This document shows, piece after piece, positions 1 to 5,652 of a stretch of DNA of 6,866 nucleotides. Source of the DNA: Pseudomonadota bacterium (lineage in GTDB: Bacteria; Pseudomonadota; Alphaproteobacteria; Kiloniellales; J153); the NCBI GenBank assembly GCA_022572105.1, contig JACZWN010000181.1, positions 1-6,866 of the forward strand, given 5' to 3'. Positions within the stretch are counted from its first letter, which is position 1, and every line of letters begins with the position of its first letter. The notes beneath the pieces were generated by a model. That model had not been told where the DNA came from, did no database searches, and worked only from the letters and a program-made list of their open reading frames with translations. The position numbers and the translations under genes were made by a program.

Positions 1-386
1 TCAACGACCCCGCCGGGCTGGGCGCGCGCCCAAGGACCGTGTTCGCGCTCGTCGACTTCGGACCCGAACTCCTGTACCGCACGCCGCACTCGGTGCTCGC
101 CATTCCGAACCATCGCCTCCAACCCGGCTTCGCGGCCGGCTACCGGGCCATGACCGCCAGCGATTTCGCCGAGGCGGAGCGCCGGCTGCGCGCGGCGCGG
201 GTCGACCTCGTTCTCGTCTGTCCCGATTCGGCCGAGAGCTGGTTTTACGACACCGATGGCAGCGCGCGGACGCTGAACGAGGCACTGCGCGCCGACGATC
301 CGCCGGCGTTCCTGCGCCCGCTCGAGCTGCCCGTGCCGCTGTCCGAACACTTCAAGCTGTTCGCGCTCCGCCCGAGCGCCGAGTGA
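1..386 (+). CDS. C-terminal part of a probable polytopic membrane protein (GT-C / glycosyltransferase 39-like), 5' end outside window
   Basis: The reading frame is open from the first bases (first full codon at 3) to a TGA at 384-386, giving 127 residues without any good internal start. The internal ATG at 150 and the GTG at 39 have no convincing ribosome site. The visible part is soluble: it has alternating hydrophobic strands (VFALVDFGPELL, VDLVLVCPDS) and ends in a conserved-looking FKLFALRP tail. The pattern LLYRTPHSVLAIPNHR, followed by a GYRAM segment and an 'EAERRLRAARVDLVLVCP' strand-helix unit, resembles the periplasmic C-terminal domain found after the membrane helices of large uncharacterised bacterial GT-C type proteins. 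That assignment is from memory of the family style. No transmembrane segment or catalytic residue is visible in this fragment, so the enzymatic role is inference. It converges on the coiled-coil gene. Confidence 0.6.
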   Translation, partial: NDPAGLGARPRTVFALVDFGPELLYRTPHSVLAIPNHRLQPGFAAGYRAMTASDFAEAERRLRAARVDLVLVCPDSAESWFYDTDGSARTLNEALRADDPPAFLRPLELPVPLSEHFKLFALRPSAE

Positions 387-421
387 TCCCGGCGCCCGCG
401 TTTCGGCGCGGTCCACCGGGA
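387..421. terminator. Nested GC-rich stem-loop between convergent genes
   Basis: Directly after the stop of the first gene, TCCCGG (387-392) pairs with CCGGGA (416-421). Inside it CCGCG (396-400) pairs with CGCGG (407-411) around a 6-base loop. No T-run follows on either strand, so it is not a textbook intrinsic terminator. It sits in the 73-base gap between two convergent genes, where a two-way transcription block would be expected. Confidence 0.35.
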
Positions 422-459
422 GAACGAGGCCCCGGGCGAACGGGTCCCAGAGAACGGGT

Positions 460-1236
460 TTAGGTGAAGAGGTTGGTCCAGGTGAAAACGCTCGGGAGCA
501 CGCTGCCGTGCGCGTCCCGGCGGTCGTGCCCGTCCGGGCGTTGGCTCCGCCCGGCGTCGTTCGAGCGTTCGCTCGGGCCGGCCGCGCCGGAGCCGGAGTG
601 CCCCGCCGGGGCTTTGCCCACGGGGGTGGTGAGTTCTTCGAGCGGCCGGGTCAGGATTTCGGGAAGGCGCAGGAACTCTTCCATGGGAAGCGAGTTGCCG
701 GGCGCCCGCGCCGGCGGTACCGCGGGTGCCTCGGCCGGCCGCTCCACGGAGTGTTCGAGCAGTTCCAGGATCGCGATCAGGACCGGCTTGATCTCCTCGT
801 TCATGCTTTCGCGCACCTCGCGGCGGATCGCATCGGTATCCTGCGCCGGCGCGCAAGCCTCGGCGCGCTCGTTCAGGCGCTGGATCTGCCCCTGCAGATC
901 CTGGCGTAGGCGCTGATCGTTCTCGTGAAGCCCGAAGAAGGTCTCCAGGCGGTCCATGAGCCGCTCGTTCTCGAAAGCGAGCCGCTCCAACTCGGTGGAC
1001 TGAAGCCTGATGATGGCGGCCAGGTCGCCGTAGCCGGTCGCGGCGGGCCTGCGCGCGGTGATCTCCGGGGCCGGGGCGGGGTTGTCGGCCGGGGCGCCGA
1101 GGCGCCCGGATTGCCGGTCGTTCTCGCTGCGCATCTGGGTTTCGGGGCGCATCCGGGTTTCGGGGCGCATGTAGGTTGCGGGCGTGGCGGGGGCGACGTC
1201 TTTATCGTCAGGCTCGATGCGCCAGGAATCGCCCAA
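460..1236 (-). CDS. Coiled-coil protein of unknown function (258 aa with TTG start)
   Basis: I do not recognise the family. With a TTG start at 1236-1234, preceded 10 bases upstream by GAAGGA, the product is 258 residues. The next in-frame start is ATG at 1170 (236 residues), with no clear ribosome site. Residues 1-65 are polar and Pro/Ala rich and contain three methionine-led hexapeptides (MRPETR, MRPETQ, MRSEND; residues 23-40). Residues about 70-127 form a strong heptad-type helix (AIIRLQSTELERLAFENERL onwards) rich in Leu, Glu and Arg, with a second helix at about 135-165. The tail (170-258) is Pro/Gly/Ser rich and probably disordered. No signal peptide or membrane segment is seen, so it is probably cytosolic. 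It follows the lipoprotein gene after a 185-base gap with a hairpin and probably has its own promoter. It could be a scaffold or a nucleoid- or envelope-associated protein, but nothing in the sequence decides this. Confidence 0.75.
   Translation of the reverse strand: MGDSWRIEPDDKDVAPATPATYMRPETRMRPETQMRSENDRQSGRLGAPADNPAPAPEITARRPAATGYGDLAAIIRLQSTELERLAFENERLMDRLETFFGLHENDQRLRQDLQGQIQRLNERAEACAPAQDTDAIRREVRESMNEEIKPVLIAILELLEHSVERPAEAPAVPPARAPGNSLPMEEFLRLPEILTRPLEELTTPVGKAPAGHSGSGAAGPSERSNDAGRSQRPDGHDRRDAHGSVLPSVFTWTNLFT
1135..1170 (-). repeat. 18-bp tandem repeat (two copies, third degenerate) within the coiled-coil gene
   Basis: Bases 1135-1152 and 1153-1170 are identical at 17 of 18 positions and encode consecutive MRPETQ/MRPETR units. 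A more diverged third copy (MRSEND) lies at 1117-1134. The unit is a multiple of three, so copy changes keep the frame. Each copy also brings an ATG, which complicates start prediction. Confidence 0.85.
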
Positions 1237-1305
1237 GGTTAAGGTATCCTTCGTCTCTCGTTCCCCCGACCGGCCCGGTCCGGGCCGCAAGCCCGCGGGG
1301 CCATG

Positions 1306-1332
1306 GTCATAGGGTGATGTGCTTAGTGACAA
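1306..1332 (-). promoter_or_regulatory. Weak candidate sigma-70-type promoter for the coiled-coil gene
   Basis: On the minus strand TTGTCA (1332-1327) is followed after 15 bases by TATGAC (1311-1306). The -35 matches consensus at 5 of 6 positions and the -10 at 4 of 6, but the spacing is short. It lies in the right place, about 70 bases upstream of the TTG start and after the hairpin that follows the lipoprotein gene. Confidence 0.25.
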
Positions 1333-1350
1333 ATCGTTAACAATCTGTCT

Positions 1351-1394
1351 AAACGCGCCGCCCGGGGCCGGTTTCGTTCGGCCCCGAGGCGCGC
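1351..1394 (-). terminator. Hairpin terminator candidate downstream of the TPR-SPOR lipoprotein gene
   Basis: On the minus strand CGGGGCCG pairs perfectly with CGGCCCCG (1386-1379 with 1370-1363) around an 8-base loop. The stem extends outward through imperfect pairing (1394-1387 with 1362-1355). It starts 28 bases after the lipoprotein stop and is followed by GTTTA, a very short T-run. A strong stem with a weak U-tract makes this a moderate candidate; it would separate the lipoprotein gene from the coiled-coil gene. Confidence 0.45.
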
Positions 1395-1421
1395 CGGCGG
1401 TGCGGCGCCTCCGACCCCGGG

Positions 1422-2963
1422 TTAACCGGTCTGGGAACCGCCGTCGGTCGCGGCGGGCGCTTCCTTGATGACCAGGCAGTCGATTCCGCGCGTCTTCAAC
1501 TCCGTGCACAGGGCGTTGGCGTCGCCCTTGGTCGTGGGCGCCGTGCGCAGCCGGTAGAAGGTGCCCCTGTCCTCGCCGAGGTCGGCGCGACGGACCACGG
1601 GCTCGAGCGAACCCAACAGGTCCGGCGCGGCCGCAAGAAGTTCCGTCCAGCCCCGCATGGCGCGTCCCTCGCTCAGATAGGACGCGAGCTGGACCGTGTA
1701 GCGTCGCGCGGTGCCCGTCTCCGTCCGCGCCGCCGCGATGGGTTGCGGCGTTGCAGTGGGCTGCACCGCGGCGACCTCGTGCTCCGGTGGGGCGGGCGCT
1801 TCGTCGATGCTCGCCTCGGCGGTGAGGTAATCGCCCATGACGGCGCTCGGCGCGCCCGAGTCCCCCAGGTCCGTGGTGGCCGCCCTGGCGGTCTGCATGC
1901 GCAATGGCGAACGCCGCGCCGGGCGGGTCTCGTCGGCCGAACCGGCCGGGGCCTCGCCACCGCTCGCCAGGGCGTCGAAGGCCGGGGTGTCGAAAACGGT
2001 CACCTCGATCGGCGTTTCGATATCGCTGTCTGGCTCGACCGCCTCTTCCCACTGCGCCTCCTGGATCAGCGGGACCGGCGTTCCGGGCGTGGCGTCTTGG
2101 TCTTGGATCTCGATGGGGCGCAAGACCGCGGCGGACCTGGCGGTCCGGTCTTCCGGCCGGGGCAGAGGCTGCTCGCCGGCGGGCGCGGCCCGCAGTTCGG
2201 CCGTCATAACCGGGTCCCGTGTCGTGTCGGCGTGCGCCGATGCCGCCTCGGGGATCGCCTGACCGGCGTTGGCCGTGCTGATCATGCCATAGGCGAGCTG
2301 GAGGTTCTGATAGCTGGTCTCGTTCGCCCCGGGGTCCGCGGCCACCGCCTCGAGCACCTTGATGCCCTCGTCGTAGCGCCCGTTGAGGACTAGGGACAAC
2401 CCCAGGTTGTTGCGCAGGGAAATGTGCTTTGGCGCGATCTTCAGGCCGGCCTCGAAGGATTGCAGCGCCGAATCGTGCGCGCTCACCAGGCCGTGGGCGA
2501 CGCCGAGAGCGTTGTGGAGCCGCGGGTCGCGGCCCTTGTAACGCAAGGCGGCCCGGAACTCGGCGGCGGCCAGATCGTACTGCTCGAGGTTGATGTAGAG
2601 CTTGCCGAGGGCGTAGCGCGCCTCGACGTGGTCCGGCGCGGCGTCGACGATCATGCGATAGGCGGAGATCGCGTGCTCGGGTCTCCTCATGGCCACCAGG
2701 ATGTCGGCCAGTTGCATGAGCGGCGCCGGGTTCCCAGGCTCCAGCTTGTGGGCCCGCTCGCATAGGCCGGCCGCCGTCACCAGATCGCCGGAGTTCTGGA
2801 ACTTGCTGCAATAACGCAGAAGCTGTCCGACTCCGCCGTCCAAGTTGGCCGGCCGGTTCGCGAACATCGGGTCCGACGTACCCACGCAGCCAGCGGTCAA
2901 CAGGATGGCTCCGAGGGCCGCGGCGACGTAAATCGGCCGCCTTGCGGGATTATTCCGTTTCAT
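1422..2963 (-). CDS. TadD-like TPR lipoprotein with C-terminal SPOR domain (513 aa)
   Basis: ATG at 2963 is preferred: AAAGGG lies 8 bases upstream, better than the GTG six codons earlier. Residues 1-26 are a lipoprotein signal: basic start (MKRNNPARR), hydrophobic core, and lipobox LTAGC with Cys26 as the lipidated residue. Val27 after it does not favour inner-membrane retention, so the outer membrane is likely. Residues about 48-230 are helical TPR repeats (for example the units at 82-112, 115-142, 149-176 and 184-208), in the style of TadD. Residues about 231-419 are an acidic, Pro/Ala-rich linker. Residues about 420-502 (RRYTVQLASYLSEGRA onward, with FYRLRTAPTTKGDANALC) match the SPOR fold, which binds denuded septal peptidoglycan. 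Family knowledge suggests an envelope assembly or division-associated scaffold. No other tad genes are visible, so a pilus role is unproven. Confidence 0.9.
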   Translation of the reverse strand: MKRNNPARRPIYVAAALGAILLTAGCVGTSDPMFANRPANLDGGVGQLLRYCSKFQNSGDLVTAAGLCERAHKLEPGNPAPLMQLADILVAMRRPEHAISAYRMIVDAAPDHVEARYALGKLYINLEQYDLAAAEFRAALRYKGRDPRLHNALGVAHGLVSAHDSALQSFEAGLKIAPKHISLRNNLGLSLVLNGRYDEGIKVLEAVAADPGANETSYQNLQLAYGMISTANAGQAIPEAASAHADTTRDPVMTAELRAAPAGEQPLPRPEDRTARSAAVLRPIEIQDQDATPGTPVPLIQEAQWEEAVEPDSDIETPIEVTVFDTPAFDALASGGEAPAGSADETRPARRSPLRMQTARAATTDLGDSGAPSAVMGDYLTAEASIDEAPAPPEHEVAAVQPTATPQPIAAARTETGTARRYTVQLASYLSEGRAMRGWTELLAAAPDLLGSLEPVVRRADLGEDRGTFYRLRTAPTTKGDANALCTELKTRGIDCLVIKEAPAATDGGSQTG

Positions 2964-3005
2964 GGTTTCTGCCCTTTGCACTCACGAACGTTGTCTTTCT
3001 TCTTT

Positions 3006-3075
3006 GTCGGATTTGCCCGACCGTTTCGTCGATTCAGGCTTGCGCCCGGTTTCGGCGTCGCGCTCGGCGAGCGCG
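3006..3075 (-). other. Two perfect stem-loops in the gap between the PAS gene and the lipoprotein gene
   Basis: Between the stop of the PAS gene (3094) and the lipoprotein start (2963), the minus strand can form two stems. CGCGCTC/GAGCGCG (3075-3059) has a 3-base loop; GTCGG/CCGAC (3021-3006) has a 6-base loop. Neither is followed by a T-run. The first could protect the 3' end of the ParA operon mRNA or help terminate it. The second lies in the 5' leader of the lipoprotein mRNA if both genes are co-transcribed. Confidence 0.4.
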
Positions 3076-3093
3076 GGTCATGTCCAGCCCCTC

Positions 3094-3780
3094 CTAGGCA
3101 TGTCGGACGTGACACAAGACGTGGTCTATCGCCGAGCGGTTCGCACTCAACGGCAAGGCGACCGCACGGTAGCCGATGCTGCGCCGTGCCGAGGGGAAGG
3201 ACTCGGTATCCTCAACCGGTCGCCGATGGCGAACCGCGTCGCCGGCAAGCGAGAGCAGCCACTGCAACATCATCGGCGAGAGATCGATCAGGCCGGACTC
3301 GGGTTCCAGGCCCGGCGCCATCGATTCGCCGCTATGGCGGGGCCGGTACGTCGTATCCGGTTCCAGCGCATCACTACCCGAGCGGCAACGGAACAAGATG
3401 CTGTTCGGCCAGTCGCCGGCAATCCGGTCCGAGTCGAGATCGGAAGCGGCGGGGTAGGGGCGACTGCCGCGCAAGCGCGACCAATACGCCGTGATGTCCT
3501 CGGGTTGCCGCGTCTCCTGCGTCGACCCGACCGCGCCGGGCGCGGGCGCGGGCGCGGGTGCCGTGACCCGCGCGGCCGCGTGTTCGAGTGGTTCGCCGGC
3601 CTGCGCGCCGTCCCCGGCTTCCGCCACAGCGGGCGCCGGGCGTTTGTGCGGCGTGCGCACGCGTCGAATCTGCACCGACATCAGCGAGCCCACCGCCGCG
3701 CCGCCGGCTTTGGAGGCCTGCGCGTCGGGGCTCTCCGCCGTGTCGACGTCCGACCAGCTATCCAAGTCGTCACGACCCAT
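3094..3780 (-). CDS. PAS_5-like domain protein, third gene of the ParA operon (228 aa)
   Basis: ATG at 3780 overlaps the TGA of the preceding RHH gene by one base (TGATG) and has a GGGGGAG ribosome site five bases upstream, so the start is secure. Residues 1-95 are low complexity, with an Ala-Pro run (residues 74-83) encoded by a GGGCGC hexanucleotide repeat. Residues about 97-226 resemble the alphaproteobacterial PAS_5 family (PF07310). The points of resemblance are a YWSRLRGSRPYPAASDLDSD start (residues 99-118), the segment WPNSILFRCR, the helix LSPMMLQWLLSL (167-178), and a closing strand RAVALPLSANRSAIDHVL. This assignment is by motif pattern from memory; no search was run. PAS_5 proteins are mostly uncharacterised. 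No kinase, cyclase or DNA-binding domain is attached, so it would be a stand-alone sensor or adaptor. Operon position suggests it acts with the ParA/RHH pair. Confidence 0.85.
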   Translation of the reverse strand: MGRDDLDSWSDVDTAESPDAQASKAGGAAVGSLMSVQIRRVRTPHKRPAPAVAEAGDGAQAGEPLEHAAARVTAPAPAPAPGAVGSTQETRQPEDITAYWSRLRGSRPYPAASDLDSDRIAGDWPNSILFRCRSGSDALEPDTTYRPRHSGESMAPGLEPESGLIDLSPMMLQWLLSLAGDAVRHRRPVEDTESFPSARRSIGYRAVALPLSANRSAIDHVLCHVRHA

Positions 3781-4223
3781 CAGTGCTCCCCCTTGTCTCG
3801 GCTGCCGCTCGCTTGGCGTCGGCTCTCGTTTCCGTCTTTTTCTCCGCGCTCGCGTATCCGCAGCAAGGTGATCGCGTCCAACATGTCCGGGGTGTGGCGC
3901 TCGAAGTATTCGTCGGTGGCTTGGGTGAACAGGCTTTGTAACGTGCGGTTCAGATGCGTGGCCACGAGCTTCATCCGTAGATGGCGGTCCACGTCCAGCC
4001 GCAGCGACACCCGAACGCGCTTCTCGGCGGATCGGGGGGCCGTGGGCACGCTCTCCTTGGCTTTGCTCTCGCTCTTCCCGGGCCCTATCCAGTCGGACAG
4101 AACGGCGCGCAGGGGAGTGGGCTCGGGCGTCGCCGGTGATGGCGGCGGCGCGGCGCTGGGCGAGGCCTTGCCCTTGCGGGTGAGCAGCGTGCCGGTCAAA
4201 CGGGCCGGTTTCAAGGCGCTCAT
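3780..4223 (-). CDS. Ribbon-helix-helix protein with disordered tails, ParA partner (147 aa)
   Basis: ATG at 4223 overlaps the parA stop by four bases (ATGA), indicating translational coupling. Residues 1-65 are basic and Pro/Ala rich (it begins MSALKPARLTGTLLTRKGKA) and probably unstructured. Residues about 68-110 look like a ribbon-helix-helix fold: a basic beta strand with alternating residues (KRVRVSLRL, 68-76), helix A (VDRHLRMKLVATHLN), a turn, and helix B (RTLQSLFTQATDEYFERH). The C-terminus (122-147) is highly charged. The arrangement, a flexible basic N-tail before an RHH dimer domain encoded right after a small ParA, parallels ParG, CopG and Arc-like partners of ParF-type ATPases. 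There the tail stimulates ATP hydrolysis and the RHH binds operator or centromere DNA. DNA binding and partnership are inferred from this parallel. The alternative is a plain transcriptional repressor of the operon. Confidence 0.87.
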   Translation of the reverse strand: MSALKPARLTGTLLTRKGKASPSAAPPPSPATPEPTPLRAVLSDWIGPGKSESKAKESVPTAPRSAEKRVRVSLRLDVDRHLRMKLVATHLNRTLQSLFTQATDEYFERHTPDMLDAITLLRIRERGEKDGNESRRQASGSRDKGEH

Positions 4224-4933
4224 GCGGTCTCCGTGGCCGGGCCGTAGTAAGTCGCGGGCGGCCGGTTATGCGCCGCCGGGCCGGGATAGGTCCGCGATTC
4301 GCGTGGCCGAGTGCAGCGATCCAAGCGATCGGCGAGATAGGACCAGAGCCGCGTGATCTCATCGACCGAGCGGCGATTTCCGGCGATCTCCATGACCGTT
4401 CTACCGTCGATCATGCTGGAAGCGAACTCGGTGCGGTGGTGGATCGTGACCGGGGCCACAGTGCCGTGCTGGGACAGCGCGATCGCCGCCTCGGCGGTGA
4501 TGCGCGCACGCGGCGTGGCGCCGTTGAGCACGAAGACGAGCGACTTATCCAGGTTCTCCACGAGGTCGACCGTCGCCCCGGCGGCGCGCAGGTCGTGCGG
4601 GCTGGGGCGTGTCGGAATGACTACCAGGTCGCAAACGCGGATGACCTGCGCGATGGTTGCGGTGATCGCGGGCGGGGTGTCGAAAATAAGGATCTGGATG
4701 CCGATGTCGCGCATCTTCTGCAAATCCTGGACGAGGCGCGATATGAAGGTCTGCGCGAAGACCGGCGTTTGCGCCTGACGCACGTTCCACCAGTCGGACA
4801 GGCTGCCTTGCGGGTCGGTATCGATGATCGCCACGGGCCCGGCCCCGGCGCGTTCGGCCTGCACGGCGATGTGACCGGCCAGGGTCGTCTTGCCGGACCC
4901 ACCCTTTTGGGAGGCAAAGGCCATCACCCGCAT
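4220..4933 (-). CDS. ParA family ATPase, small type without N-terminal HTH (237 aa)
   Basis: The product has every hallmark of a small ParA/ParF/MinD-type ATPase. These are the deviant Walker A KGGSGKTT (residues 10-17, signature lysine at 10), the Walker A' strand IIDTDPQGS (36-44), Walker B ILIFDTPPA (81-89), and a conserved PTRPSPHDLRAAG block (107-119). The first residues run straight into the P-loop, so there is no HTH extension, unlike P1/F-type ParA. Residues 207-237 are a low-complexity Pro/Tyr/Arg tail beyond the usual ATPase fold. ATG at 4933 has GAGGAG 10 bases upstream; a second ATG three codons in lacks a ribosome site. Such proteins form ATP-dependent dimers on DNA and move plasmids, chromosomes or protein clusters. 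The adjoining RHH gene fits a ParF/ParG-like pair. Whether the cargo is DNA or a protein complex cannot be told here. Confidence 0.95.
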   Translation of the reverse strand: MRVMAFASQKGGSGKTTLAGHIAVQAERAGAGPVAIIDTDPQGSLSDWWNVRQAQTPVFAQTFISRLVQDLQKMRDIGIQILIFDTPPAITATIAQVIRVCDLVVIPTRPSPHDLRAAGATVDLVENLDKSLVFVLNGATPRARITAEAAIALSQHGTVAPVTIHHRTEFASSMIDGRTVMEIAGNRRSVDEITRLWSYLADRLDRCTRPRESRTYPGPAAHNRPPATYYGPATETA

Positions 4934-5100
4934 ATGTCCAATGCTCCTCGAACCTTGTCTTGCGCGCCGCCATCACATGCGCCGCACCGAAACCCTTGGC
5001 CCGGTTTTTCGGGCTCGGCATTCGATACGGCGCGAAGCATCGATTTTCAGCGCTGCGTCAACCGGATAGGCATCGCTTTGCAGCAGCATGAAAAATAACT
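4934..5100 (-). other. 5' leader of the ParA operon
   Basis: This gene-free stretch lies between the ParA start and the AT-rich island. If the promoter at 5157-5184 is used, the mRNA leader is about 215 bases. It holds the parA ribosome site (GAGGAG, 4949-4944) and a short GCCCG/CGGGC stem (4999-5014, 6-base loop). The frames that read through it are shadows of parA and have no credible starts. No riboswitch pattern is evident. Confidence 0.4.
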
Positions 5101-5108
5101 TGGAATAG

Positions 5109-5123
5109 TTAAAACTGAATTAA
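5109..5123. promoter_or_regulatory. CtrA-type site TTAA-N7-TTAA
   Basis: TTAA at 5109-5112 and TTAA at 5120-5123 are separated by exactly seven bases, the established alphaproteobacterial CtrA spacing, with the favoured C after the second half. The site is also an inverted repeat (GTTAA/TTAAC, 5108-5124). It lies about 35 bases downstream of the proposed -10 of the parA promoter, where binding could block transcription. One such match in 120 AT-rich bases could arise by chance. Confidence 0.4.
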
Positions 5124-5156
5124 CGGAGAAATAATAGTAAAAGCGATTTATCCTGT

Positions 5157-5184
5157 ATTATATGCATCGATATATTTACGTAAA
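5157..5184 (-). promoter_or_regulatory. Sigma-70-type promoter of the ParA/RHH/PAS operon
   Basis: On the minus strand TTTACG (5184-5179; 4 of 6 matches to TTGACA) is followed after 16 bases by a perfect TATAAT (5162-5157). It is the best promoter pair in the gene-free region and points at parA. The -35 is embedded in the TTTACGTAAA palindrome, so a bound dimer would occlude RNA polymerase, consistent with autoregulation by the RHH protein. Confidence 0.55.
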
Positions 5185-5220
5185 ATCTAAGTAATTATTA
5201 CAGTAATTTAGTTAATCTGA

Positions 5221-5652
5221 CGTTTCGCGCAAAAAAACGGAAGGCAATTTGGAAATGCTCGGTAAAGCGCCGCGCCGCTACTGATTTCAGACGCTTTTTG
5301 CAGTTGCGATGCCATGGTCGAGAACTTGCCGCGACCGTCACCATCGCCTACACCGACGATCCTTGATATCGACCCACTTCACCGCAATGGGTTTGGGGGC
5401 GATTTTTGTCGCCGGTCCGGAGCGCGTTGCGCCGCAGGCTTTTTCGAAATCCACCCGAGAGATCGGATCGGACCGGGCTGGCCCGGGCAACGTTAGTCGG
5501 CTGATGCACAAAGATAAAATTGACGTGCCAGGATAAATTCGTGCCGATTTGCTGCAAGTTTTTCACCGGGACTCCATTAGCGTGGCCCTTCAGCGCGCCG
5601 GGCGGCGCGTTCGAGTCGCGCCCGCTATGAATTGGAGCAGCGAGGCCGTGCG
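5221..5652. other. Gene-free region between the AT-rich island and the BKACE remnant
   Basis: I find no credible gene here. The open frames (for example 5309-5536 plus and 5348-5566 minus) lack ribosome sites and have arginine/serine-heavy compositions that resemble no family. Visible details are an A7 run (5231-5237), a short GGCGA/TCGCC stem (5398-5413), and a weak plus-strand -10-like TAAAAT (5515-5520) with a poor -35. It may be decayed sequence, given the broken gene that follows. Confidence 0.5.

Larger units (their letters stand above)
5101..5220. promoter_or_regulatory. AT-rich island upstream of parA: candidate operator / centromere-like region
   Basis: Only 29 of 120 bases are G or C, in a window that is otherwise GC-rich, and both edges are sharp. 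The tract contains a TATAAT-bearing minus-strand promoter. It has a perfect palindrome TTTACGTAAA (5175-5184) that overlaps the -35, a palindrome GTAATTATTAC with one central base (5191-5201), and the small palindromes ATGCAT (5162-5167) and ATCGAT (5166-5171). It also has a TTAA-N7-TTAA site and a direct repeat near its two ends. Clustered symmetric sites beside a promoter upstream of a ParA/RHH operon fit an autoregulated partition-type control region. DNA binding is inferred. Confidence 0.6.
5106..5220 (+). repeat. Direct repeat near the two ends of the AT-rich island
   Basis: TAGTTAA followed by AA and CTGA (5106-5118) recurs as TAGTTAA followed by T and CTGA (5209-5220), 103 bases later. 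The two copies lie near the two ends of the AT-rich island in the same orientation. They could be paired protein sites or a chance match in AT-rich sequence. Confidence 0.5.

Noticed and set aside
1237..2811. Upstream extension of the coiled-coil frame through the lipoprotein gene (a 783-codon frame in total)
   Set aside because: The part above 1236 is the out-of-frame shadow of the TPR-SPOR gene; only the part from about 1236 down has coherent protein character.
3059..3075. Intrinsic terminator for the ParA operon
   Set aside because: The stem is perfect, but no T-run follows on the minus strand, so I list it only as a stem-loop.
2962..4356. Plus-strand open frame of 464 codons across the RHH and PAS genes
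   Set aside because: It runs opposite two overlapping genes with good ribosome sites and motifs, and its translation is Arg/Ser-rich low complexity.
4268..5098. Long plus-strand open frame opposite parA (276 codons)
   Set aside because: It is the antisense shadow of a clear ParA gene in GC-rich DNA; its Arg/Asp/Gly-rich translation resembles no family.
5101..5220. Chromosomal or plasmid replication origin
   Set aside because: Only one partial DnaA-like match (TTATCC at 5148-5153) and no iterons or replication initiator gene; AT-richness alone is not enough.
5309..5566. Two small opposed open frames (75 aa plus, 72 aa minus) in the gene-free region
   Set aside because: No ribosome site at either start and no recognisable composition or motif; they overlap each other.
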